Source: Plicaturopsis crispa FD-325 SS-3 (Eukaryota > Basidiomycota > Agaricomycetes > Amylocorticiales > Amylocorticiaceae). Taken from it: a stretch of DNA of 42,407 nt. The position numbers and the translations under genes are program-made. Shown here in pieces: positions 1 through 8,884 of this stretch; the first letter of the stretch is position 1; the number at the start of each line of letters is the position of its first letter. A model generated the notes under the pieces. The model made no database searches. It was given only the letters and a program-made list of their open reading frames with translations, and was not told the origin of the DNA. Where the stretch lies: the NCBI GenBank assembly GCA_000827205.1, contig KN832556.1:795325-837731 (forward strand), read 5' to 3'.

Positions 1-676
1 TTTACCTTCTCACCATCATCCCATCCATTTTTCGTATATAAGTCAGCTGGCATGTACATAGTTCGACAGACTTAATATTGTTGTGATCTCTCCTCTTGCT
101 TCGCGTCCTCGTCTCAACGCTTGCTTGACTTTCGCCGGTTCCGTCCCGGTTTTTCTCACGCTCCGTCGCGACCAGGTTCCGCCCTGACCCCTCTCTGCGC
201 TCCGCCGCCTCCAGGTTCCGCCCTGACCCCTTTGCGCTCCGTCGCGACCTCTGCGTTCCATCGCCACTTCTCTGCCTCTCTGCGTTCCATCGCCACTCTC
301 CTGCACTCCGGCGCCACTTCCGCGTCCCATCGCGACCCCTTTCCCACGCTCTAGAACACCCTCGCGTCCTACCGCGACTTTTTCCCGCGCTCCGCCGCTT
401 CCCTGTATTATTTTCGCCACTCTCCTGCCTTTGCTGCATCCCTCTTGCGCTTCGCCGCCACTCTCGCGTCTCACCGCGACTTTTTCCCACGCTCCGCGAC
501 TTCTACCGCGTCCCGTCGCATCACTCCGCCACGGTCCCTGCACCGTCTGCCCTCGTATCGGGTCGCCCAGCGAGTTTTTCCACCTTTACCCCCTTTTACT
601 CCTTTTACTTTAGAGGTTTACTTGCTAAAGAGGGCCACTGCTGCGCATGGCAATAAACGAGTCCTTAGTTTTACCA
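1..676 (+). repeat. CT-rich flank, possible LTR remnant
   Basis: No credible gene. A TATATAA box lies at 35-41. From about 120 to 530 the strand is pyrimidine-rich and built of degenerate 15-25 bp repeats around the words GCGCTCCGTCGCGAC and GCGTTCCATCGCCAC; all long frames here, on both strands, are low-complexity shadows of these repeats. AATAAA is at 652-657, followed by ACGAGTCCTTAGTTT (657-671). The same 15-mer occurs on the minus strand at 42,039-42,053, beside the Copia-type gag fragment. TATA box, leader and AATAAA in this order would suit an LTR, and the shared 15-mer links both window edges to one repeat family. Neither LTR end nor a primer-binding site is visible, so this is inference. 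Confidence 0.35.
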
Positions 677-687
677 TTTAATGTTGT

Positions 688-3600
688 TCACTTCCGTGCG
701 TAGAGTGCCATGGATATCCTTCTACCCTTGCATCTCCTCAATTCATGCTCACTGATGTTGTCAATGAAGCCCTCTAACAGTGATGTGCCACCTGTTGTTG
801 CCCCATCATAGTACCATAATCTTCCATCTCTTGTTATAATCCTTGCAGTGAAATGAAAATCCCCATGATATATAACGCCCCTCAACCTCAGTGTAATCTC
901 CTTATCTTCCGTTGGGACTCGTATAATCTTTGCAGGATTAGTGTCACAGTTGTATAGGTTAAATGCGAGCAAGTGCGGTGTTGATGTGAACACTGTTCTA
1001 CGATGCATGGGAGAAGCACATAATGAACATAGCTGCCTACTTTTGGCATACATTGCCTTTCTAAGCCAATCACTTAACCTCCGTGTGTTTGCGTTACCCG
1101 GTATGTGTGTTGTATAGTGCATTCTATTTTGTCCAGAATCTATTTCGTGTCCACACGTATCACATATCAACTTGGACTCTGACATTACGCTGTCACTCAT
1201 CAGCATCGCCACTGTTAGATCTCCTATGCTAGTACCTGCTCGTGCATTGGGAAACTCTTCTGGATTCTCATTAGCTAATCTCAATCTCACGACATCTCTA
1301 GCCTCCTCGAGCGACATCTTGTGTTCCTTGACATGTTGGAAAGCATGTGACAGCACTTCTATATGATCGTTCAGATCTGAGAATATGTCGTGCCATTTTG
1401 GTATGTTGGTCGACCATACGTTATACAATATTGTATACAGTGCATCATAAGCGCAACTGTAATCCACAGCATCCCATATGATTCCCACTGGTGCGTTAGA
1501 TAAAGGTTGTGCAGATGTTTGATTGGTCTTCTTCTTTACAGTTTTTTTGAAGCTATCTTTTTCGTCTCTCTTCCGTTTACCGACCACCGCATTGTCTGGG
1601 TTTGATGTGGTATGTACAGTCGCCGTCGATCCCTTTGCTTTGACATATTGTACTACTGATTTTTGAGGTTTAGGTTTCTTACTGTCCGGTTCTATTAGTT
1701 GCCAAGGGCTATCTGTGACAAGGTCCACCATCTTCATTGGTCTTTCTCTAGTCCACTTAATAGATCTATGTACATTCACAGGGACATATTCAGTGCCTTT
1801 GAGTATCTGAAACTGACGTAATAAAGTGTTTCTCCTGTGTCCATCTACACTAGGATCTAACAGATTGTTATGCCTCAGTTGTGTTATATCATCCAACAGC
1901 TCCAGTTCTCTAAATTCCTGCCTTAGCCATCCTGATGCACCTCCTTGTATTACTGATCGGCTGAATCCTTGAACAATTATTGTTCCAGCTGCAGATGCGC
2001 TCCTTGATAGCGCGGTATAATACGACATATGTGAACGGCAGTTCAACAAATCAACAGGGTTGTATATTCTAGTTTTACCCTGAGATGCATAGTCTGTCAT
2101 TGCAAAGTTGGGCAGTACGCGTACTTGTGACCTCGATAGAGTAATCATTGTGTCGTTAGGCAGCATGCAAGGCACCTTACTATCTGTTGTTGGCACCATG
2201 GGAACAACATTCACAGGAAGACCATCTATTTGCACTGCCTTTGGAGGATGGTCTAGTCTTACAAATAGTGTTTCCAAAACCTTTTTACGGTGCGGACCAA
2301 GTGACCATGTCCAACCCGCAACTGTAGCTTCTTGACCGTTTGTAATGCCTAGCTCAGTCGCATCATTGTGTTTAATCAAAACAGGCATACCCATACACAG
2401 GGAAAGCTTTCCAGCAATGGTCTTTGTACAGTAAGGTGGTAGATTCCATATTATGTTTTGTAAATTTTCGTCTATTACGTTCGAGTGTCTAACACCAGCT
2501 GTTTTCTTTTTAGGTCTTCCTCTGCGTTTAGTTGATCCAACAGTATTCGTATCTTCGAGTTCATCTTTAGAATAAAAGTGAGTGAGTTTTTGATTCGTGT
2601 CAGCTGCAAATCGTTCACATCCCAACTCGTTGATTCTGTCTTTGTGTACATTTATTCCTGTTATTATAGCTGAGTTTCTGAACTGCTTGTCTGCTAGTCT
2701 TGGAGAACCTGGTAAGGTTCCGGCTATTCTTGTGATCAAGAAGTTGATATCGTCTTGTGTGCAGTCCTTATATCTCATATTTTCAAGCGCTGTTCTAAGT
2801 TTTTCGTCGTCGGGTGTCTGTGATTTTTGTCTCATATTCTCACGCAATATAACAACAGTTGTCACCTGATGCCAGAGAGCTTTTCCGATGCAGGCTTCTT
2901 GCTCGGCAATACCGTTTCCGGCGGTATGATGTGTGCCTACTCCGGCGCTATAAAGAGAAGAACTACCCGGCCCTGATGGTACGGGGGGAAGTTGAGCAAA
3001 GTCACCTGCAAAAATCATGTTCATACCCCCAAAAGGCTTGTCTACGTTGTTTGTGGCCCTCGCAAGTTGTGAACTGATACGATACATGTCGCGGCACGAC
3101 AACATAGACACCTCGTCAAAGAATATATAATCCACGCCTTGTATTTTTGTACGGACATTTGCTATGTTGTTGTCCGAAACCATACTCATTTTCTCATTAA
3201 CACCAAGCACTGAGTGATAAGTTGATCCATTAAGTAACGCAGCCGCCGATCCGGTCGGAGCAAGACACATAAATCGGTGTGGTTCATTTTGTTTATCAAA
3301 AAATGACATTAGTGCCTTGATCACTTGTGATTTTCCCGTCCCTCCCATGCCTCCCAAATACATCTTGAGTTGCTCATCAGTATCTTTACATGTCGTGTGG
3401 TTTGCCACAATCCTGAAGGCTCTTTCCTGCTCTTTATTTAACTTGAATTGTTTAACAGTTCCGTCTATATTTGACTGCGCAGCTTCTAACTCGGCCTGGA
3501 AATCCTTGTTCAAATACGACTTGTCTACAACTTTAACCCCGTCAAAGTGCTTCTTCGTTTCCCCCCTCTCATTTTTAGAATCGGGCAAATCTTTCATTCT

Positions 3601-6600
3601 ATTAGCCGCCTCTGCATCCCGTGTATCTTGTACCGCCTGTTGCCATTCTCTTCCCGTCCGGTTTTTTTGCGGTATAACAGGGTTTAATGATATGTCTGGC
3701 AGTCCGTTGGTGGACGCTCCAGTCCACCCAGACGCCTCTAGTACACGTTCTATTTCTGCTCTTTTTCGTTCTCTGTCTGTACTACTCGGACCAAGTTCTT
3801 CTTGTGCGTGCACTAGTTCATCATCGAATGCAGAGTCTCCGGTATTTGTCATGTCTTCTAAATCTTGGTCAACATCATGAGATTCGCCTGCATCCCACTG
3901 CGTAAAAAAACCTCCGTTACCTTTGCCAAGCTTCATTTGAGCAGAATAATCATCTCTTGCGTCGAGGCATTCATATTTTACGTTAAAGTGATTCATTGTA
4001 GCTACTTGCACGTCGGTAAAATTATGGCCTGTAAAAGCAGAATCCCAGGTCTGCGACTCTGGGCGTAGGTCTTTTCCGTTCCTCCAAGGCTTGAAAAAAG
4101 TCAACATAGTGCTACAGTAGTACTCTCTGTCACCTCTATCTACTCTCGGTAATGGGGCACCTAGAAAGTTAGGTACTCTGGCATGTTTTTCCTTTGCACA
4201 TCGGGCCATATGTGTTGCATACAATGGATGCCCCTTCAAAAAACTATTGGCACTGGGTTTATAATGTACTGGATGGTTGGCCGGATCATCAAACCCAGTG
4301 TCAAGTTCATCTCTGTCGCTATCGGACTCATATTCCGACTCAAAGTGTTCATTTGAGTCCTCTTGTGCGAACGCCTCCACAGCCCATTTTTTATCTCCCT
4401 GCCTAAAGTCATCTCCGCCAAAAGGTTTCGTGTCATCTGCTGGTTCGGGAGCAGGTGAATCTGATTGGTCAACAATATTCAATTCGTCATCTTCACAATC
4501 GTCATCCATATCCGCCAGGAGTTGTTTCTTTTCCCTTGGGCGTCTCTTCCTCTCGTATCTACTGATCCAGTCGTAGAGATTCATTCCAGAGTATTCTGGT
4601 GGACGGTAGATATAGTCATGTACATTAGTTAACCCTACTAGTTTACCCTTTTGTTTATTCAATACCACCTTATCATTCTCAGACTCTAGCTCCCCTACCC
4701 AAGGCCGACGAGCTTCTCTTACAAATGACTCCCAATAGAATGGCACAAATTTATGGTTTGTATAATGGTCAGGAAATCCCATCAGGTACATACAAACCAT
4801 CGGCCCACCCATCTCGCTCTTACGGGTCAATGCATTAACAATTTGAGTCATCAACTTCCGTGCTTTTTCTTTTCGCTCTAATGTTCCGCCAATCATCTCA
4901 GAGTTCTTCAAGAATACTCCTCGAATCGTCTCAAATATACTGTAAGTTTTGAGAGAGGGTTTAGTTATGTAGTCTGATATATATGCAACCACTGCCTTTA
5001 TTGCAGTTCCTGACAACAAATTCGTCACATCAGTGTTACTGCGAAACAGGTATGTGACCAATGGCGTAAATGTGTTCATATTGGGCTCTCCTTTTTTCAT
5101 ATTAAGTGCACCTGTCTCTGGGTCGATCATAGTGCTTTCAAACACTTCTCTGGGAAACCGCGCACGACATTTCCCCCACTTGTTTGCCCGACATCCGTTA
5201 TATTCTGCGATCTTTCCTTTGTACATCTGGCCGCGTTCATGGCCAGTGCAGTCGTGCATATTAGATTTTGACAGCAGGTCGTCCACAATGTGTGGATACT
5301 TGTCCCACCATATCTTGCTAACAGCACAATTAGGACAGTCCGATTCACACTTTCCTATGCATGGCATCGGGGGCTGTGCGGGTAAGGTGAGCGTAGGGTC
5401 CCTGTAAGCAGGTTCCGATGATGCTGTATTTACACTAACACGTACATCGTCTCTAGAACCTGTGGCAAATTCTCCGGAATGCACACTTTCTAAGTACTCC
5501 ACCATCTTCTTCTGAAACTCGGAATTTTCATCTAGCAGTTTGTCTCGTATATCTTGTGGCGAAAGTCCTCCGCGTATCCACAGCAGCATATGAAGATGTA
5601 GAGTCAATCGACCTTGTTGTTCAACAGCGCCATAGTACGCTGAGGTATCACCATACAGCCCCGCGTGATCTGTTCCGACGCCAAGGACGTGTTTGATGAA
5701 CATTTCTATCATATAATGAAAGTACCTCGCTGCGGCTACAGGGTTATGTGTAATTTCATAATTCCTTTTAGCCGCGTCCGATTTGACAAGTTCGGGCCTA
5801 AAGGTCTCGTTCGTTTCAGCAAAGTATAGGCACAAAGGACTTCGAGTATCAGCGGGTGACAATGTTATATACCAGGTAGGTGCCCCTCTGTACGATATCA
5901 AAGACCACACCTCTTTGCGCATGTATTTTTTATTCGTTGTGGATCCTTGCACATGATGGCCCACATGATCTAGGTCGTGTATTAGCTGATAACATTCTTT
6001 TTCCTCTCGGGTCTCGGGTTTCACATGTTCTTCTCTAATCAGTCTATCTGCCATGTCTTTCATAACGACATGATCGATATTCAGGAGGCGATTAGCGATA
6101 TCGTCAAATGAATGTCTTTTGGTCAACAAGAAACCCCCGGTTGTGCTGCCTTTTATCTGTTCATGATTAAAGGCAAGGAAAGGAAATGTCGAGTCTCGTT
6201 GGAACCTTTTATCGTGGTACATCAATAGGTGACGCTTGTGTTCTATTTCAGAAATCTTCACAGTCGAGTTTGGGTTCCCAAGCCCACCCAAACCATAAGG
6301 GAACAGCCAGGGGTACATCTGAGGGTACAACTGCGGATTATTGTACATTGATTCTGGTTTCTCATTCGATCCCACCAACAATATTTTACCTTGGTTGTTC
6401 AAGTGCTTCATTGCGATCGCCTTTTTCTGCCCAATATTCTTGTCGCTCAACTCATCACCAGTAATACCATGCACAATGAACGGGCAAGGCCCGTCTTCCG
6501 TCCCATCCTCTGGCTCAGTATCTTGCACACTAGCTCCTTCAGTCGTCTTGTTCGTTTCTGACTTTCGATAATCGACAACTACAGGCGGCTCGTTCTCAGG

Positions 6601-8748
6601 ATAGGATTCTAGACTTTCATAATCGATTTCTAAATCAGCATAATCCATATGATTTAACTTCAGCCACTCTAGCGCATCCGACACCTTTCTTCTGCGCACT
6701 AATAAAGGCGTCCGTTTGAAATCCTCGGTGACATCGATCTTTGGGCCGGTGAATATTATTGCGAGTACATCGTCTATTTCATCTATCGGCGGTGGTAGTT
6801 TATGATATATTTTGGCGGTGGGTACACCCACCATAACTGTGTTTGCCACCATCTTTCTCATCCCGGACGAAACTTTGCTTACAAACTTACTGTGGCGGAC
6901 TCTGGCTACTAGCAACTTTTCAGCGAAAGACAGGTCTTTCAACTGTTCTGGAATCTCACCGATCCATAGTCCGTTTGCTAAAGCATGTTTAGGTAACTTC
7001 CCACCTTTCAAAGATTTAGAACAACCGACGCAAACTTTGTCTGTCCCTGGCAGCCGCACATCGCCTCTCACGTTGCGAATCGCATCATTGGTACTGACAC
7101 GTTCTCTCCTAGTCACTCCACTTACACGCAATGCCCCTGTAGCCAGGTCGACATCATTCACACTTGACAACATGTGTAACGGAGTCAGTCGAGCGCATAC
7201 TGTGCACGCTCCCTCTTCAAGGGCTTTCAGATCGTTGCAAAATTCATGCACCATTCGTTGCTGTAGCTCCTTGGTGGGAGGCAAAGGAGGGAAACAATGT
7301 TTGGTGCGTTTAACTTTGGTTTGAATCTTATTGTACTTTGCTGTTCCCCGCCCGAGCGGCGTTGTTCTGTTGCGTTCGACAGACCGAGCCACGGTTTGCT
7401 TGTTCTTCCATGCACTAAATCTCTCTCCCGCAGTGCGAACAATATTCGACTCGAACACAGACACGTGTACCTTACAATCTGTACAATCGTGGAAGTCGAT
7501 CGCCTTTAAGTATGCAGCTTTATTAGATCGTGCCTTGACCCTTATATCATGCTTGTCGGCCACTAATTTCAGTCCCGCTAGGTTCAGCTTCGAAGTCAAA
7601 GCATGTAAATCCATCGCACATGTGATATACCGAGCGTCGTCGTATTCGGGTATGTCAGATAACAAGCGATGGTCCCTAAACGTGAACGACATATTGTCGT
7701 TCAATTGGGAATTAGACATCGGGTGCCATTTCTTCAACTCATTGCTCGTAAAAACAGTCCCAGCTCCACCTACCGGTTGGTGCATGTCATCCGTAAATGG
7801 CGCGTGTACATGCGCCTTTCGCGCACCGAACGAAACACCGGCGGACGGCGAATACGCATCAAAATAATTTCGATAACGGTGAAAATAAATTGCGTTGTCT
7901 GTGTCGAGAGTGGTCATCGATTCTCTGTGCAGTAATACACTGTATTGCCCTTTTCTCATGAAATGCCTTGTGACTTGTAGACGTGCTAGTATGGACACCC
8001 ACCGAACATTGCAGTACCTATCGTTGACTTGTACAAATATGCCGATCCAGATATTCATAGTCGGCGCAAGTCTCATGTGTACGAGCGAACGATATCCCAC
8101 ACATTTCGACATCATGCTTTTCCAGCGTTCACGTATCCGGTCTACAAATTGTACAACATTCGCTCGTACACCACTTATATACTTTCTGGAGTTATACTCT
8201 GTATCGCATCTGTACGGCCACTCCATCGAGTTCGCAATGCCATGAAGTTCATGTGGAAGTAACGTAGCGCTGTGCAGCTGATGGCTAGTGTTTGTGATGC
8301 TGGCCATCTCATAAGTTTTTGTAGGGGCGCTGTGCAGCCATTCGTGTATGTGTTCGGCGCCGTGCAGCCATGTGTTTGTATGTTCGGCGCTGAGCAGCCA
8401 TTTGGGTTTAAGTCCGGCGCTGAGCAGGCCACAGTTTTCTCCGCAGCGCACGGAACCTGTAGCGTTCCCCTGGTTGTGCGACTGGAGAATCCGCCACTTT
8501 GCGGTGTTCTGGATGCATATGTGACGTGTCAACCCAGTTGTGGTATTGTCGTCAAGGAACAAGTCTATCGCCGTAGTTTTTGAGGGCGGTAACGCGGGAT
8601 CTGCATGCCGTATCGGAACGCAGATGAACGCTCCCAGCACGACAGCATGAAGTAGAGTTATGAAGCGCATAAGTGCTATTCCCCGAATCGACACTGTAGT
8701 ATGTTGAAGCAAAAGACAAACCACACAAGCGCATTTCAACACGCGCAT
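688..8748 (-). CDS. Helitron Rep/helicase with C-terminal USP-like domain
   Basis: One uninterrupted frame of 2,686 codons from the ATG at 8,748. It encodes the rolling-circle transposition protein of a Helitron. In order: a variable N-terminus with a 10-residue tandem repeat (about 108-177); a cysteine-containing region with a C-x2-C and the segment ALANGLWIGEIPEQL (about 580-600), typical of DUF6570-like Helitron N-termini; a Helitron_like_N/Rep region with the HUH residues H1051 and H1053 (LTLHLHMLLW) and the paired tyrosines Y1256/Y1260 (YISDYITK); a PIF1-type SF1 helicase with Walker A GGTGKS at 1802-1807, Walker B FFDEVSML, GDFAQLPP and LRENMRQ; and a C-terminal papain-fold domain with Cys2432 (DYSCAYDAL), two C-x2-C pairs and His2632 (GDFHFTARI ... 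WYYDG), the pattern of ubiquitin-specific proteases. The first ~50 residues are hydrophobic and the true start may lie further in. No stop codons or lost motifs: it looks recently active. Confidence 0.93.
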   Translation of the reverse strand: MRVLKCACVVCLLLQHTTVSIRGIALMRFITLLHAVVLGAFICVPIRHADPALPPSKTTAIDLFLDDNTTTGLTRHICIQNTAKWRILQSHNQGNATGSVRCGENCGLLSAGLKPKWLLSAEHTNTWLHGAEHIHEWLHSAPTKTYEMASITNTSHQLHSATLLPHELHGIANSMEWPYRCDTEYNSRKYISGVRANVVQFVDRIRERWKSMMSKCVGYRSLVHMRLAPTMNIWIGIFVQVNDRYCNVRWVSILARLQVTRHFMRKGQYSVLLHRESMTTLDTDNAIYFHRYRNYFDAYSPSAGVSFGARKAHVHAPFTDDMHQPVGGAGTVFTSNELKKWHPMSNSQLNDNMSFTFRDHRLLSDIPEYDDARYITCAMDLHALTSKLNLAGLKLVADKHDIRVKARSNKAAYLKAIDFHDCTDCKVHVSVFESNIVRTAGERFSAWKNKQTVARSVERNRTTPLGRGTAKYNKIQTKVKRTKHCFPPLPPTKELQQRMVHEFCNDLKALEEGACTVCARLTPLHMLSSVNDVDLATGALRVSGVTRRERVSTNDAIRNVRGDVRLPGTDKVCVGCSKSLKGGKLPKHALANGLWIGEIPEQLKDLSFAEKLLVARVRHSKFVSKVSSGMRKMVANTVMVGVPTAKIYHKLPPPIDEIDDVLAIIFTGPKIDVTEDFKRTPLLVRRRKVSDALEWLKLNHMDYADLEIDYESLESYPENEPPVVVDYRKSETNKTTEGASVQDTEPEDGTEDGPCPFIVHGITGDELSDKNIGQKKAIAMKHLNNQGKILLVGSNEKPESMYNNPQLYPQMYPWLFPYGLGGLGNPNSTVKISEIEHKRHLLMYHDKRFQRDSTFPFLAFNHEQIKGSTTGGFLLTKRHSFDDIANRLLNIDHVVMKDMADRLIREEHVKPETREEKECYQLIHDLDHVGHHVQGSTTNKKYMRKEVWSLISYRGAPTWYITLSPADTRSPLCLYFAETNETFRPELVKSDAAKRNYEITHNPVAAARYFHYMIEMFIKHVLGVGTDHAGLYGDTSAYYGAVEQQGRLTLHLHMLLWIRGGLSPQDIRDKLLDENSEFQKKMVEYLESVHSGEFATGSRDDVRVSVNTASSEPAYRDPTLTLPAQPPMPCIGKCESDCPNCAVSKIWWDKYPHIVDDLLSKSNMHDCTGHERGQMYKGKIAEYNGCRANKWGKCRARFPREVFESTMIDPETGALNMKKGEPNMNTFTPLVTYLFRSNTDVTNLLSGTAIKAVVAYISDYITKPSLKTYSIFETIRGVFLKNSEMIGGTLERKEKARKLMTQIVNALTRKSEMGGPMVCMYLMGFPDHYTNHKFVPFYWESFVREARRPWVGELESENDKVVLNKQKGKLVGLTNVHDYIYRPPEYSGMNLYDWISRYERKRRPREKKQLLADMDDDCEDDELNIVDQSDSPAPEPADDTKPFGGDDFRQGDKKWAVEAFAQEDSNEHFESEYESDSDRDELDTGFDDPANHPVHYKPSANSFLKGHPLYATHMARCAKEKHARVPNFLGAPLPRVDRGDREYYCSTMLTFFKPWRNGKDLRPESQTWDSAFTGHNFTDVQVATMNHFNVKYECLDARDDYSAQMKLGKGNGGFFTQWDAGESHDVDQDLEDMTNTGDSAFDDELVHAQEELGPSSTDRERKRAEIERVLEASGWTGASTNGLPDISLNPVIPQKNRTGREWQQAVQDTRDAEAANRMKDLPDSKNERGETKKHFDGVKVVDKSYLNKDFQAELEAAQSNIDGTVKQFKLNKEQERAFRIVANHTTCKDTDEQLKMYLGGMGGTGKSQVIKALMSFFDKQNEPHRFMCLAPTGSAAALLNGSTYHSVLGVNEKMSMVSDNNIANVRTKIQGVDYIFFDEVSMLSCRDMYRISSQLARATNNVDKPFGGMNMIFAGDFAQLPPVPSGPGSSSLYSAGVGTHHTAGNGIAEQEACIGKALWHQVTTVVILRENMRQKSQTPDDEKLRTALENMRYKDCTQDDINFLITRIAGTLPGSPRLADKQFRNSAIITGINVHKDRINELGCERFAADTNQKLTHFYSKDELEDTNTVGSTKRRGRPKKKTAGVRHSNVIDENLQNIIWNLPPYCTKTIAGKLSLCMGMPVLIKHNDATELGITNGQEATVAGWTWSLGPHRKKVLETLFVRLDHPPKAVQIDGLPVNVVPMVPTTDSKVPCMLPNDTMITLSRSQVRVLPNFAMTDYASQGKTRIYNPVDLLNCRSHMSYYTALSRSASAAGTIIVQGFSRSVIQGGASGWLRQEFRELELLDDITQLRHNNLLDPSVDGHRRNTLLRQFQILKGTEYVPVNVHRSIKWTRERPMKMVDLVTDSPWQLIEPDSKKPKPQKSVVQYVKAKGSTATVHTTSNPDNAVVGKRKRDEKDSFKKTVKKKTNQTSAQPLSNAPVGIIWDAVDYSCAYDALYTILYNVWSTNIPKWHDIFSDLNDHIEVLSHAFQHVKEHKMSLEEARDVVRLRLANENPEEFPNARAGTSIGDLTVAMLMSDSVMSESKLICDTCGHEIDSGQNRMHYTTHIPGNANTRRLSDWLRKAMYAKSRQLCSLCASPMHRRTVFTSTPHLLAFNLYNCDTNPAKIIRVPTEDKEITLRLRGVIYHGDFHFTARIITRDGRLWYYDGATTGGTSLLEGFIDNISEHELRRCKGRRISMALYARK
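8218..8427 (-). repeat. 30-bp tandem repeat coding 10-aa units
   Basis: Seven consecutive 30-bp units in frame inside the Helitron gene. They encode the decapeptides LLSAGLKPKW, LLSAEHTNTW, LHGAEHIHEW, LHSAPTKTYE, MASITNTSHQ, LHSATLLPHE and LHGIANSMEW. The four units nearest 8,427 share the core GGCGC(T/C)G(T/A)GCAGCC at exact 30-bp spacing; the others are more diverged. Confidence 0.85.
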
Positions 8749-8799
8749 CACGTGATCTTTTAGTATCCGCGATACGGCGCACCCGTGAGAATTTGTTGC

Positions 8800-8839
8800 G
8801 GCGGCGATTGCGCCACGTGTAAACTCATCGTCGCCCTAG
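8800..8839. other. Inverted repeat ending in CTAG-T
   Basis: GGCGGCGAT (8,800-8,808) and ATCGTCGCC (8,827-8,835) form a 9-bp stem with one mismatch, directly followed by CTAG (8,836-8,839) and T. Helitron 3' ends are a hairpin followed by CTRR inserted before T. The orientation, however, is opposite to what the minus-strand helicase gene requires, so it may be unrelated. Confidence 0.3.
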
Positions 8840-8884
8840 TTTTGACCATCCGCTCTGAGTGCGTTTAGGTATAGCACGCCCTCA

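Noticed and set aside
2-543. Long minus-strand frames opposite the CT-rich flank
   Set aside because: The encoded residues are nearly all R, G, E, A, W and S in repeats, mirroring the degenerate DNA repeat; no domain and no codon structure beyond composition.
6812-7867. Plus-strand frames of 170-178 codons inside the Helitron
   Set aside because: Antisense shadows of a continuous, motif-bearing frame.
8600-8748. Signal peptide at the start of the Helitron protein
   Set aside because: The first residues are hydrophobic, but a nuclear replicase has no use for one; more likely non-coding leader read in frame or chance.
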